Shown: positions 25,270 to 34,908 of the stretch, piece by piece | How positions within the stretch are numbered: the first letter of the stretch is position 1 | How the letters are laid out: the number at the start of each line of letters is the position of its first letter | DNA from: Haloarcula argentinensis DSM 12282 | GTDB taxonomy: Archaea > Halobacteriota > Halobacteria > Halobacteriales > Haloarculaceae | Length of the DNA: 64,000 nt | Assembly (NCBI GenBank): GCA_000336895.1 | Contig: AOLX01000015.1 | Coordinates: 121,309 to 185,308 of the forward strand | Direction of reading: 5' to 3' | Made by a program: the position numbers and the translations under genes | Notes under the pieces: model-generated | Told to the model about the DNA's origin: nothing | Database searches by the model: none | Seen by the model: only the letters and a program-made list of their open reading frames with translations

Positions 25270-26622
25270 ATGTCCCCGCCGACCGTCCTCCTCATCGCTG
25301 TCGATACTGCTGCCGGAGAGCAGTTACAGGCAGCACTTGAACAGGCAGCAATCGACGCAACAGTCGAGACAGCCAAGCCCGAATGCGTCGATACGACACT
25401 GTTACGTACCGCGGTTGGTTGCCTCGTCGTCCCGGTGACGTGTGGGGGCATGGCGGGCGGGCATATCGCAGAGGCGGCCACCGGCCTCTACCCGAACCTC
25501 CCCGTTATAATGTACGGCAGTGAGGCGGACCGTGGAGAGCATATTCGGACGGTTGCTGACGACGATCTCGGGTCGCCGGAACTGGCAGCCGCGGTCGGTG
25601 CGGCACTCGAAAACCGTGAGACCATGGCCGCACGACCGGCATCCCGGCCGGAGACGATTCTCGCCACGATGTTCGAACGGTACTCCGAACACCTGTACGT
25701 GAAAGACGATGACAGGCACTATTTGTTGCTCAACGATTCGTCGTATGCACCTCCGGAACTGCTCGGCCGTCGGGACGAAGACGGGCTCCCCGCCGGGGCG
25801 ACGTATCTGGATGCAGCACGCGGTGACGACCTACAGGTCATCAACGACGGGACCGACATCCTCGACGTCCACGAGTTCTCGCCGTCGATGGGAAAACACC
25901 TCCGAACGTCGAAGATCCCCTGGTACGACGAGACAGACGAGCTAGTCGGCCTCATCGGTATGACACAGGACATCACCGACCAGAAGGAGCGCGAACGGCT
26001 CCTCAGACAACAGAACGAACGCCTCCGGAAGGTGGCGCTGCTGGCCGCACACGAACTCCGAAACGAACTTCAGGTGTCGACCGGTCATCTCTCGCAGATC
26101 GAAGCCGACGACGAACATATTGGCGCTGTGGAGCAGTCCATCGAGCGGCTCTCCAGTATCGTCGATAAAGTCGTCTCGCTGGCGTCGAGCGATTCCCCAG
26201 CGTTCGAGCCCGAACAACAGTGGCTCTCGACGGTCGTCTGGGACGTGTGGAGTTCGCTATCGCTCGAAGCGGCATCGCTCGAAGTGACATCCGACAGGCG
26301 ACTGCTGGCGGACGCAGAGTCGATGCGCCTGTTTCTCGAGATCCTGCTCTCGAACGCCGTCGAGCACGGCGGGCCCGACGTTGCGATTCGCGTCGGTGCC
26401 ACCTCGTCGGGCTTTTTCGTCGCGGACGATGGCCCTGGCGTCGATATTTCGCCACCGGAGCGGGTGTTCGAAGCGGGGTACGCGTCGGAGAAACAAAACA
26501 GCGGGTTCGGACTCTACATCGCTAACCGGATCGCAAAAGAACACGGCTGGTCGCTGTCCGTCGATGACAGCGAGGACGGCGGCGCGCGGTTTACCGTGAC
26601 CGACGTGGAACGACCCGATTAA
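25270..26622 (+). CDS. PAS-containing sensor histidine kinase
   Basis: 450 residues from ATG 25270; GTG 25258 is an alternative. Residues about 1-110 resemble a receiver fold ('[10 protein letters not shown]', later 'LPVIMYGS') but the phosphoacceptor aspartate position reads 'CLVVPVT', so it is a pseudo-receiver. A PAS domain (about 130-240) ends at '[13 protein letters not shown]'. The phospho-acceptor His is in '[10 protein letters not shown]' (about 261). The ATPase domain shows 'LSNAVEHG', 'VADDGPGVD' and '[10 protein letters not shown]'. No membrane segment, so cytosolic sensing. The 265 bp upstream hold no gene. Confidence 0.88.
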   Translation: MSPPTVLLIAVDTAAGEQLQAALEQAAIDATVETAKPECVDTTLLRTAVGCLVVPVTCGGMAGGHIAEAATGLYPNLPVIMYGSEADRGEHIRTVADDDLGSPELAAAVGAALENRETMAARPASRPETILATMFERYSEHLYVKDDDRHYLLLNDSSYAPPELLGRRDEDGLPAGATYLDAARGDDLQVINDGTDILDVHEFSPSMGKHLRTSKIPWYDETDELVGLIGMTQDITDQKERERLLRQQNERLRKVALLAAHELRNELQVSTGHLSQIEADDEHIGAVEQSIERLSSIVDKVVSLASSDSPAFEPEQQWLSTVVWDVWSSLSLEAASLEVTSDRRLLADAESMRLFLEILLSNAVEHGGPDVAIRVGATSSGFFVADDGPGVDISPPERVFEAGYASEKQNSGFGLYIANRIAKEHGWSLSVDDSEDGGARFTVTDVERPD

Positions 26623-27338
26623 AGCTCGAAGGTCTCGTCGCCGTCGAGGACGTGGACCTCGGCGTCGCTTCCGGTGCCTTTGACCTCGTTCACGAAGTCT
26701 TGCGTGTCGATTTCGATCGGTGGGAACGTGTCGTAATGCATCGGGAACGCGTGGTCGACATCCAGCCAGTCGACGGCGACGGCGGCCTGCATCGGCCCCA
26801 TGGTGAAGTGGTCGCCGACTGGCACCGCCGCGGCGTCCGGTTCGAGGAACGGCCCGATGACGTCGCGCATCTCCGTCATGAGGCCGGTGTCGCCGGCGTG
26901 GTAGAACGTCGTCGACTCCGCGTCGCTGACCTGCGTCGGCTTCGTGTCTGAAATGATGAATCCGCCCGGCATCCCACCGCTCGTGCCGTAGCTAGTATCC
27001 ATGCCGTTCGTGTGGTCAGCGCGGTGCATCGTGACGAAAGCGTCGCCGATCTCGACGGTGCCGCCGAGGTTCATCCCCATGCCGCCGACGGCGTCGAACT
27101 CGCCGAAGTTGTCCTCGCAGTACTCGACGATTTCGGGCGTGGCCACGAGTCCACTGCCCTCGTAGCGGTCCACGTCGCCGATGTGGTCGGCGTGGCCGTG
27201 GGTCAACAACACGTAGTCCGGGTCCAGTTCCTCGGGGTCGGTATCTGTGTGTGGGTTATCAAAGAACGGGTCGATGAGCAACTCGGTGTCGTCGACTGTC
27301 ACGTGCCACGTCGAATGGCCGTACCATGTGAGTTCCAT
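26619..27338 (-). CDS. Metal-dependent hydrolase, UPF0173 family
   Basis: 239-residue beta-lactamase-fold protein. 'YGHSTWHV' near the N-terminus and the complete motif '[10 protein letters not shown]' (about 67-76) give the zinc site, with further ligands in 'MHRADHT', 'YHAGDTGL' and 'HYDTFPP'. Close to UPF0173/YtkL-type hydrolases of unknown substrate. The 3' end overlaps the histidine kinase stop by 4 bp, convergent. Confidence 0.92.
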   Translation of the reverse strand: MELTWYGHSTWHVTVDDTELLIDPFFDNPHTDTDPEELDPDYVLLTHGHADHIGDVDRYEGSGLVATPEIVEYCEDNFGEFDAVGGMGMNLGGTVEIGDAFVTMHRADHTNGMDTSYGTSGGMPGGFIISDTKPTQVSDAESTTFYHAGDTGLMTEMRDVIGPFLEPDAAAVPVGDHFTMGPMQAAVAVDWLDVDHAFPMHYDTFPPIEIDTQDFVNEVKGTGSDAEVHVLDGDETFEL

Positions 27339-27387
27339 ACCGGATACACGCTACTCGCGGCGTCTACTTAATAGTACACCGACGACA

Positions 27388-29964
27388 CTATTCGTCGGCC
27401 GGCCGGACCCGTGAGAGCCGCATCGCGTTCCCGGTCACGGCCGTCGTCATGCCGGCATCGCCGGCCAGCACGGCAGCCCAGATGGGAACGACGCCGAACG
27501 GAACAGCGAGCGCGAGGCCGGCCTTGACCGCTAGGCTGGCCCAGATGTTCTGCCGGATGACGCCGTTCGCGTCGTTCGCCAGTTCGTACAGGTACGGGAG
27601 CTTCGAGAGGTCGTCACTCATCAGGGCGATGTCGGCCGTTTCGAGGGCCGTATCCGTGCCAGCGGCTCCCATCGCGACGCCCACAGTCGCGCTCGCCAGC
27701 GCCGGGGCGTCGTTGATACCGTCACCGACCATAGCAACGCCGTCGTACTCTTCGACGAGATCGTCGATAGCGGCGACTTTCTCGTCGGGCAGAAGCTCGG
27801 CCTGGTAGTCGTCGACACCGACCTCTCGGGCGATGGCTCCCGCAGTGCGTTCGTTGTCGCCAGTGAGCATCACCGTCCGCTCGACGCCGAGGCTCCGGAG
27901 CCGGGAGATAGCGGCTTTCGCCTCCGGGCGCACTTCGTCGGCGACGGCGATGACGCCCTCTATCTCGTCTTCTGTCCCGACGATGACGACCGTCTTCCCT
28001 TCGGCCTGGAGCTCGGGAACAGCGTCCTCAAGCAGGTCCAGGCAGTTGTGGCGCTCACAGAGTTGCTGGGCCGTTTTCGTGACGACGCCGCCGTCGGTGG
28101 TTGCGTGGACGTGCGAGAGGTCGAAGCCGAGGTCCTCGAACAGCCCCGGCTTCCCGGCGTAATGGGGCGTCCCGTCGAGGTCTGCCCGGACGCCCTTCCC
28201 GGTGATGCTCTCGAAGTCGTCGATTTCGGCGCTTTCGACGCCGGCGGTGCCCGCCTCCGCGACAATGGCCTCGCCGATGGGGTGTTCGCTCCGCTGTTCG
28301 AGCCCGCGGGCGCACCGCAGTACTTCTTCTTCGGTGTGTCCGTTGAGCGGGATCACGTCGGTGACGGTCAGTTCGCCTTTCGTCAGCGTGCCCGTCTTGT
28401 CGAAGGCGACCACGTCGACCGCACCCATCGCTTCGAGGTGGTTCCCGCCCTTGATGAGCACGCCGTTCTTCGCTGCGCTGGTGATTCCCGAGACGACCGA
28501 GACGGGCGTCGAGATGACGAACGCACAGGGACAGGCCAGTACAAGCAGTGTCAGCCCGTGTACGACAGCAGTCGACCATGCCACCCCAAATACAGTAGGG
28601 GACGCCAGCGTCACGAGGACGGCGAAGGCGACGACGACCGGCGTGTAGTACGCCGAGAAGCGCTCGACGAACTGCTCGCGCTCGGTCTTGTTCGACTGGG
28701 CGTCCTCGACCATCTGGACGATGCGCGAGAGGGTGTTGTCGCTGGCCGCTGCCGTGACCTGCACTTCCAGATACCCGCCCTCGTTGATCGTTCCGGCGTA
28801 CACCTCGTCACCCTCGGTCTTGTCGACCGGGACGCTCTCGCCGGTAATCGGGGCCTGATTCACCGCGCTGGTACCGTCGATAACTTCGCCGTCCATCGGG
28901 ATCTTCTCGCCGGGTCTGATGACGACGACATCGCCGACCTGCACGTCGTCAACAGGCAGTACCTGTTCGGCCCCGTCACGCTTGACCGTCGCTTCGTCGG
29001 GCGAGAGGTCCATCAGTTCCGCAAGCGAGTTCCGTGCGCGGTCCATCGAGTAGCGTTCCAGCAACTCCGCGACGCTGAACAGGAATGCCAGCGTCGCGGC
29101 CTCAAAGTACAGCGCCTCGCCGAAGGCCAGACTGGCGGTGAGCGCGCCCAAAATGGCGATAGACATCAGCAGGTCGATGTCCAGGTTCCGGTTTTTCAGG
29201 GAGAAGTAGCCGCCACGCAGGATTTCCTGACCGCCGGTGGCCACAGCGATGAGAAACAGGATATCGGCGACGTGCAGCGGCGACCCGAGAACGCTTCCCA
29301 CCTGCGCGTTCGCACCGGGCAGCAAGAACTCGAAAAAGAATACGAGGCCCAGCGCGACGAACACGCCGCTGACCCACGTCTTCAGCGCTCGCGAACTGGT
29401 CCAGATCGAGCCGTTCTCGTCCTGTTGTCCGGCCCCCGTGTCGTCCTCGCCCGTCGTCTCCGTGACCTCGTACCCGGCGCTCTCGATAGCCGCCGCGATG
29501 TCCTGCTCCGCCGTCGCGTTCCGGTCGTATGTGACAACGACTGTTCCGGTAGTCGGGCGTGTTTCGGCGCTTCTGATGCCATCGACCCCGCCGAGCGCAC
29601 TCTCGACCTTCCCGGCACAGGATGCACAGTCCATTTCCGGGACGCTGAACCGCAGTGTCTCGCCGCCGTCGTCTGTGACGGTGTAACCCGCCGCGTCGAC
29701 GCGCGCCGCTATCGCGTCCACGTCCGTCTCGGCTTCGTCGTATTCGACGGTGAGTCGGCCCGTCGCTACCTGCGGGTCGACGGCCTTGATCCCAGAGAGT
29801 TCGCGGACGCTCGACTCGACCTTGCCCGCACAGGAGGGACAGTCCATCTCTGGGACGGACAGTTGTGCGACGTGGGCCCCATCGTGCGAGTGCGTTGCTG
29901 GAGGGGGGTCGTCACTCGCACTGCCACACCCATCATCGTTCGAACAGCTGTCGGACTCCGTCAT
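27388..29964 (-). CDS. zntA: P1B-type heavy-metal-transporting ATPase (Zn/Cd/Co type likely)
   Basis: 858 residues. A Cys/His-rich start ('CSNDDGCG', 'HSHDG') is followed by two heavy-metal-associated domains with 'MDCPSC' (about 40) and 'MDCASC' (about 112). There are eight membrane helices, with 'ACPCAFVISTPV' in the sixth. The phosphorylation site 'DKTGTLTKG' is near residue 521 and the hinge is 'GDGINDAPALA'. 'CPC-xx-IS-TP' favours the ZntA/CadA class over CopA ('CPCALGLATP'). Exports excess metal. Solitary gene. Confidence 0.9.
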   Translation of the reverse strand: MTESDSCSNDDGCGSASDDPPPATHSHDGAHVAQLSVPEMDCPSCAGKVESSVRELSGIKAVDPQVATGRLTVEYDEAETDVDAIAARVDAAGYTVTDDGGETLRFSVPEMDCASCAGKVESALGGVDGIRSAETRPTTGTVVVTYDRNATAEQDIAAAIESAGYEVTETTGEDDTGAGQQDENGSIWTSSRALKTWVSGVFVALGLVFFFEFLLPGANAQVGSVLGSPLHVADILFLIAVATGGQEILRGGYFSLKNRNLDIDLLMSIAILGALTASLAFGEALYFEAATLAFLFSVAELLERYSMDRARNSLAELMDLSPDEATVKRDGAEQVLPVDDVQVGDVVVIRPGEKIPMDGEVIDGTSAVNQAPITGESVPVDKTEGDEVYAGTINEGGYLEVQVTAAASDNTLSRIVQMVEDAQSNKTEREQFVERFSAYYTPVVVAFAVLVTLASPTVFGVAWSTAVVHGLTLLVLACPCAFVISTPVSVVSGITSAAKNGVLIKGGNHLEAMGAVDVVAFDKTGTLTKGELTVTDVIPLNGHTEEEVLRCARGLEQRSEHPIGEAIVAEAGTAGVESAEIDDFESITGKGVRADLDGTPHYAGKPGLFEDLGFDLSHVHATTDGGVVTKTAQQLCERHNCLDLLEDAVPELQAEGKTVVIVGTEDEIEGVIAVADEVRPEAKAAISRLRSLGVERTVMLTGDNERTAGAIAREVGVDDYQAELLPDEKVAAIDDLVEEYDGVAMVGDGINDAPALASATVGVAMGAAGTDTALETADIALMSDDLSKLPYLYELANDANGVIRQNIWASLAVKAGLALAVPFGVVPIWAAVLAGDAGMTTAVTGNAMRLSRVRPADE

Positions 29965-30104
29965 TACCGGTGCTAGGCTACCCGTTCTTATTAATTCGGC
30001 TGCTAAAATAACCGCTCAGAGTGGGATTGATTAATAAATAAATCCAGATTTGTTATTAAATCGGCCGATATCGACCGTGTGGCTGACTGAGCCAGCCACC
30101 ACCC

Positions 30105-30368
30105 TTAATCAAACGGTGTCGTCCGCGTCGGTTTGCCCTGTGCGTACCGGATCCAGCGTCGCATATGCCGGCCGACCGCCCAGAACAGTACCACTGTCAT
30201 CGCCAGTAGCGCGGACAGGAAGACAACGCCCAGCCGTATCGGTTCCTCGGTCGGGAGGCCGATCAGCAACACGATTGTCCCGACGAGTGCCATCTCGACA
30301 CCGCATCGCAGTCCGGGCAACACGAACCCCGGTGTCGGCGTGTTCGTTCCCGATGAATCCTCTGCCAT
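30105..30368 (-). CDS. Small membrane protein
   Basis: 87 residues from ATG 30368 ('MAEDSSGTNTP'); a longer frame upstream is not convincing. Two hydrophobic helices (about 22-42 and 47-66) are followed by a basic tail 'RHMRRWIRY'. Function unknown. Divergent from the protease gene. Confidence 0.65.
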   Translation of the reverse strand: MAEDSSGTNTPTPGFVLPGLRCGVEMALVGTIVLLIGLPTEEPIRLGVVFLSALLAMTVVLFWAVGRHMRRWIRYAQGKPTRTTPFD

Positions 30369-30513
30369 GCGCCCCCGTATGCTATCGGGACGATTGTAGT
30401 TTGTGCCCGCTTTCGAAGCAGGGCCGAAACCACAGCGAACGGCGATCAAACGACCCGGTGACGGCATCGAGTCCTGACCGTGCCTTTTTCGCAGCCCAGA
30501 CCCACGCTCCAGT

Positions 30514-31599
30514 ATGAAACAGTCTCTCACTCGCCGGGCGATGTTAGGGGCCCTCGGGACAGCCGTTGCGGCCACGGCTGGCTGTCAGAGTCCCGGGACC
30601 GGCAGCGACTCCGGTGGTGAAACCGGGGCTCAGTCAGGGTCAACCGGCGCAGCCGCACAGTCCGACAGTGTCTACACCGGCGTGTACCGGGAGGTGGCTG
30701 ATGCCGTCGTCTCGATCAGAGTGTACGCCGAAGACTCCCGTGGCGGGCAAGGGAGCGGCTTCCTCATCGACGACGAGCATATCGTCACGAACGAACACGT
30801 CGTCGAGGGCGGAGACGAATACTACATCCGCTTTGCGGACACCGGCTGGCGCTCCGCTTCCGTGGTCGGTGCAGACGTGTACAGCGATCTGGCGGTCCTT
30901 CGCATCGGTGCGACGCCAGACGTGACGCCCCTTTCGTTTGCTGAGGCCGAGCCCACGGTCGGGACTGAGGTCGTCGCTATCGGGAATCCCTTCGGACTGT
31001 CCGGCTCGGTGTCCGCGGGCATCGTCAGCGGCGTCGACCGCACGCTCCAGAGCGCCAACAACTTCTCTATCGCAGACGCGGTCCAGACCGACGCGCCGGT
31101 CAATCCGGGCAACAGCGGCGGACCACTGGTGACGCTGGACGGCGAGGTAGTCGGCGTTATCAACTCCGGCGGCGGCGACAACGTCGCATTCGCCATCTCG
31201 GCCCCGCTCGCACAGCGCGTCGTGCCGTCACTCATCCAGACCGGCGACTACGACCACCCCTATATGGGCGTTGGACTCCAGAGTGTGTCGCCGCGGGTCG
31301 CTGAGGCGAACAATCTGGACCCCGGGTCAGGGGTGTACATCACCCGTGTCGTCGGTGATGGTCCAGCGGCGGGCGTTCTACAGGGCAGCGACGGAGAAAC
31401 GATGATTTCGGGGACAGCGATTCCAACTGGCGGTGACGTGGTCAGGCAGATGGACGACACCCCGACGCCGACGCGGCAGGTACTCGGAAGCTTCCTCGCG
31501 CTGGAGACCAGCCCCGGCCAGACGGTCGACGTGCTGGTTGAGCGTGACGGGGCGCAGGAGACAGTCGAACTCACGCTCGGGACCAGACCGGAGCCGTAG
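30514..31599 (+). CDS. HtrA/DegP-like S1C serine protease, lipoprotein
   Basis: 361 residues. The signal 'LTRRAMLGALGTAVAATAGC' has twin Arg and a lipobox, so the protein is probably Tat-exported and lipid-anchored. A Ser/Gly linker is followed by a trypsin-like domain with catalytic His in 'TNEHVVEGG' (about 96), Asp in 'YSDLAVLRI' (about 125) and Ser in 'NPGNSGGPL' (about 201). One PDZ domain lies at about 250-355. Likely quality control of exported proteins at the cell surface. Confidence 0.93.
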   Translation: MKQSLTRRAMLGALGTAVAATAGCQSPGTGSDSGGETGAQSGSTGAAAQSDSVYTGVYREVADAVVSIRVYAEDSRGGQGSGFLIDDEHIVTNEHVVEGGDEYYIRFADTGWRSASVVGADVYSDLAVLRIGATPDVTPLSFAEAEPTVGTEVVAIGNPFGLSGSVSAGIVSGVDRTLQSANNFSIADAVQTDAPVNPGNSGGPLVTLDGEVVGVINSGGGDNVAFAISAPLAQRVVPSLIQTGDYDHPYMGVGLQSVSPRVAEANNLDPGSGVYITRVVGDGPAAGVLQGSDGETMISGTAIPTGGDVVRQMDDTPTPTRQVLGSFLALETSPGQTVDVLVERDGAQETVELTLGTRPEP

Positions 31600-31627
31600 A
31601 CCAGTCCTGCGGTCGTGACAGCGCGTG

Positions 31628-32059
31628 TTACTGCGTTCGGAGCCCACCCTGTTTGCGACGCCTGCGACCGGCGGCGAGATACCCGACGACGGCGGCCAGC
31701 GGCAGCGTCACCGGGAGCCCCGCGACCAGCAGTCCAATGCCCATGCTTCCGTCGGCAAGCGCGTAGAGGGCGACGCCGACCGCGGTGACGACGAAGAAAT
31801 CCGCGACGGCCGCCAGCGCGGCCAGCCGAAGGCGAGCAGCGCGCCCGGAAATCGTACCGGCGGCCGCCTGATCGCGGTGCCACAGCAGGACGTAACTGGC
31901 AAACAGCGCAGTCAGACCGGCCGACACGCCTACGGGAAGTCCGATGAGCAGCGAGAACTCTATCCCCGGTTCGAAGCCGGCGGTCACCACGACAGTCGTG
32001 ACGGCGAACGTCACCACGCCGAAGCCCAGGGCGACGACGATACGAACGTGCGTGTCCAT
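31628..32059 (-). CDS. Four-helix membrane protein of unknown function
   Basis: 143 residues from ATG 32059, with four hydrophobic segments (about 8-28, 36-56, 83-103, 108-128) and a very basic end 'GRRRRKQGG' that should face the cytosol. No domain recognised. Convergent with the protease gene, 28 bp apart. Confidence 0.75.
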   Translation of the reverse strand: MDTHVRIVVALGFGVVTFAVTTVVVTAGFEPGIEFSLLIGLPVGVSAGLTALFASYVLLWHRDQAAAGTISGRAARLRLAALAAVADFFVVTAVGVALYALADGSMGIGLLVAGLPVTLPLAAVVGYLAAGRRRRKQGGLRTQ

Positions 32060-32161
32060 ACGTATCAACTGAACAACTGCAAATAAATAGACTGCCGCTA
32101 CTGCGGAAGGTAATATCCAGCGGCTTCTTCGACAGCGGCCCGTCGATCCTGTCGCGTTGGC

Positions 32162-33094
32162 TTATTCTAACGGCTCGGCGGCGTTCTGTTCGACCAGCGG
32201 GTCGGCGTTGTCGGCCGGCAGCGTCACTACGTCGTCCGTCGAGAGGTCGTACTCACGCTGATCGACGCCGAATATCTCGCCCACGTCGTCGGTGATGCGG
32301 ACCGTCCGCCGGTCCACGTCGGCCCCAGACGTATCGGGGTCGGCCGGTGACTGCTGGCCGCTGTCTCTCGGGACCGCCGGTTCGGGGTGGGAGTCGGTAC
32401 CCCCTTCAGACGGGGGTGCCGGGACGCTATCGTCGGCCGGCACACTCGCCGGGTCGGACTGGTCGCCGGCAGCGGGGGTGCTGCCCGTGTCCAGTTCCGG
32501 CGGCGGCGTCGGCGCGTCGGACTCCGCCGCTGGCGGTGACTGGTCCCCACCGCTGCCCATCATGTCAGCCGCGTCGACACCCGAGTCCGGCGTCGATGCC
32601 GGCTCGGGTTCACCGGCTGTCGCGTCGTTTGCCGTCTGGCGTGGGTCCGGGTCGGGGGCCTGTCGCTCGCCCGAGTTCGGCTCGTCGCCGACCGCGCCGG
32701 TCGGGGCCTCCCCTGCAATCACGTCGAGGACGTGGCCCCGGTTTGATTCGATGGCTTCGACCATCGTCTCGAACAGGTCCCGTTCCTCCTGTGTGAGGCC
32801 GTCGTCCTCGGTCGGCATATCCGCCGCAGCCAGCGATGCCATCTTGACGATTTTTCCGACGCGCCGCTCGTACACAGCCTCCACGGTCTGCTCGGCGGTC
32901 TTGATGTCGTCGGTCAGCCGGTTGACCTCGGGCGAGTCGAACGGGTCCTCGGCGCGCTCGGCCGCGCGGTCGCGCTCCGACCGGAGCTGTTGGATGAACT
33001 GCCCGGCGTCCTCGTAGAACGTCTCGCGCAGCTGCTGGAGCTGGTCGGTCTGGCGTTCCCGCGATTGGACGGACTGGAGCTCGTCTACGTTCAT
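32162..33094 (-). CDS. Replication GINS complex subunit (Gins51/15-type)
   Basis: 310 residues. The N-terminal helical domain ('SRERQTDQLQQLRETFYEDA') and 'YERRVGKIVKMASLAAADM' (about 75-95) match archaeal Gins. A Pro/Ser/Asp-rich linker (about 125-250) leads to a C-terminal strand domain ('RTVRITDDVGEIFG'). It is coupled to priS through an ATGA overlap, a conserved archaeal pairing. The GINS complex links the MCM helicase with primase/polymerase at the fork. Confidence 0.88.
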   Translation of the reverse strand: MNVDELQSVQSRERQTDQLQQLRETFYEDAGQFIQQLRSERDRAAERAEDPFDSPEVNRLTDDIKTAEQTVEAVYERRVGKIVKMASLAAADMPTEDDGLTQEERDLFETMVEAIESNRGHVLDVIAGEAPTGAVGDEPNSGERQAPDPDPRQTANDATAGEPEPASTPDSGVDAADMMGSGGDQSPPAAESDAPTPPPELDTGSTPAAGDQSDPASVPADDSVPAPPSEGGTDSHPEPAVPRDSGQQSPADPDTSGADVDRRTVRITDDVGEIFGVDQREYDLSTDDVVTLPADNADPLVEQNAAEPLE

Positions 33095-34269
33095 TCCTTC
33101 CCCTTCTCGGCACGCCCGCGGGCCATGAGAAACACGCCCACGTGCTCTGGTACAGTCTGATTACCCGCCTCCAGTGTAAAGCTATCGCCATCTAGCTCGA
33201 CGAGGCCGCCGTCGGTCACCTCAACGGTGATGTCGTGGCCCCGGAACGTCTCCGGCACAGGGTCGACCAGCGGGTCGAACGCGTCGATATCCTCGCGGTC
33301 GATGCGCTGGACTTCAAGCCCGCTGCCGCCGTGGAGCGAGCCAGGCAGGCGGATGAGCCGGTTCGTGTCCGTCGTCACTGGTTCGTCTATCGGTGCGTTG
33401 TCCGCCGCGACGACCTCGTGGAGCAGAATCTTCGCCAGCTGGTAGAACGCCGGATGTACGTCGATGTTGCCGGCTTCCAGTTGTTCGTAGTTCGATCGAG
33501 CGGCGTTCAGCGCCGCCGTCGCCTTCCCCTCGCCGATGCCGTCGTACTCCTGCAGTCGGTCGAGCGCGTCGGCCTCCTCCATCGCGAGCAGGTCATCGAC
33601 GACAGCGAGCATGTGTCGGTGGGCGCGGGCGCTCCAGCCGCCTTCCGTCGAGAGCGTCCGCTTCTGTGCCGGACTGGACCGGCCGGCCGTACCGGCGACG
33701 GACTCCTCGTCGACGAGTTCGTCGAACTCCAGCCCGATGCCGCGGACGTAGTCGACGATCTCCCGGCGCGCGTCCCGCTCCAGATGGCGGATGCGCTCGT
33801 CGCGGACGTGGACGTGGTAGCCGCGACCGCCGGAGAAGACGACCGTCAGGTCATCAAAGCCGAAATCCTCCTCCAGAAAGTCGAGCAGCCGAAGCAGCGC
33901 GTCCTTACATTTGGCGAGCATCTCGGCATAGCTGTCTTCGCCTAGCACGACGGAGGGCAGGTGGTCGGCGTCGAGGTCGAACACGAGGTCAGAAGAGCGC
34001 CAGCCCTTGTCCGACATCGTTGAGGCGCTCGGTTCGTCGTAGCGGCCCGCGGAGAAGTAGACGTGGCGGGGCTTCCGGCGACCGAGGAAGTCCTCGATTT
34101 CGCCGAGGTCCAGCAGCGAGCGATGCCGGACCATCGTCTCGCCGGGGCCTTCGGTCCACGGGATGAACCCCCATTCACGTTCGTTCGCGGCCGGTGGCGG
34201 CGTTACGGATGCCTGTCGGTAGTGGTCGCCGAACCGGCCACGGAGGTACGCGCGGGTCCGCTCTTCCAT
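33091..34269 (-). CDS. priS: DNA primase small (catalytic) subunit
   Basis: 392 residues. The catalytic acidic motif is 'DLVFDLDADHL' (D98, D100); 'FSGGRGYHVHVRD' is the conserved SGG-type nucleotide-binding motif. 'RLPGSLHGGSGLEV' in the C-terminal half is also typical of archaeal PriS. It makes RNA/DNA primers together with PriL, not in this window. Its stop overlaps the Gins start. Confidence 0.96.
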   Translation of the reverse strand: MEERTRAYLRGRFGDHYRQASVTPPPAANEREWGFIPWTEGPGETMVRHRSLLDLGEIEDFLGRRKPRHVYFSAGRYDEPSASTMSDKGWRSSDLVFDLDADHLPSVVLGEDSYAEMLAKCKDALLRLLDFLEEDFGFDDLTVVFSGGRGYHVHVRDERIRHLERDARREIVDYVRGIGLEFDELVDEESVAGTAGRSSPAQKRTLSTEGGWSARAHRHMLAVVDDLLAMEEADALDRLQEYDGIGEGKATAALNAARSNYEQLEAGNIDVHPAFYQLAKILLHEVVAADNAPIDEPVTTDTNRLIRLPGSLHGGSGLEVQRIDREDIDAFDPLVDPVPETFRGHDITVEVTDGGLVELDGDSFTLEAGNQTVPEHVGVFLMARGRAEKGKE

Positions 34270-34308
34270 CGGCTACCTCGTTGGGGAGGTCCCTTGAAAA
34301 GCGTTCGC

Positions 34309-34794
34309 TTAGCCGCGCAGGAACTTCGACAGTTTGTCCGTAATCGAGTCCTCGCCGAGCTTGAGGTAGTAGGCGTCGCCGCCGTCCTCGTAGTAGTTGT
34401 CGATGCGACGCGTAATCTCGAAGCCGATGTGTTTGTAGAAGCCGATGGCCTCCCGATTCGTCGCCCGGGCGTGGCAGGTCACACTGCCGTAGTCCTCGGC
34501 GACGCGGGCGACGAGCCGCTTGCCGAAGCCGTGGCCCCTGTACTCGTCGTCGACTGCGAGAAAGAGAATGTAGCCGTCGCGTCGAACCGCGGCGAAGCCG
34601 ATGAGGCGGTCCTCGGAGCGGTCGATGTAGAGATAGGTGGTCGACCGTCGGTAGGCGTCGCGAAAGAACCCCCGTCGCTGTCGAAGGACGCCGTCGGACT
34701 CGCGGATGTCCTCCTTGAGCCGCCACGCCGCGTCGACGTGTTCGTCGTCCCCGCGTTCGACGATCTGTGTCTCGATGTTGACGCTCACTGCCAT
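34309..34794 (-). CDS. GNAT-family N-acetyltransferase
   Basis: 161 residues from ATG 34794; an upstream start would add unconserved residues. The acetyl-CoA loop is 'DDEYRGHGFGKRLVARV' and 'NREAIGFYKHIGFE' is the typical end of a RimI-like fold. Target unknown. A TATA-like TTATAT lies just upstream on the minus strand. Confidence 0.88.
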   Translation of the reverse strand: MAVSVNIETQIVERGDDEHVDAAWRLKEDIRESDGVLRQRRGFFRDAYRRSTTYLYIDRSEDRLIGFAAVRRDGYILFLAVDDEYRGHGFGKRLVARVAEDYGSVTCHARATNREAIGFYKHIGFEITRRIDNYYEDGGDAYYLKLGEDSITDKLSKFLRG

Positions 34795-34908
34795 ATAAGT
34801 AGTGGCGGCGTGGATATAATTCCACCGCCTACAGAGAGGGGTATCTAAACGTCCAACTCCATGGACTGGACGAACAGGGTTAGGTGGATAGCGCACGAAT
34901 TCTCAGGC

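Noticed and set aside
28048..29976. 642-codon plus-strand frame over the metal ATPase
   Set aside because: Antisense shadow; Arg/Asp/Val-rich product without any domain.
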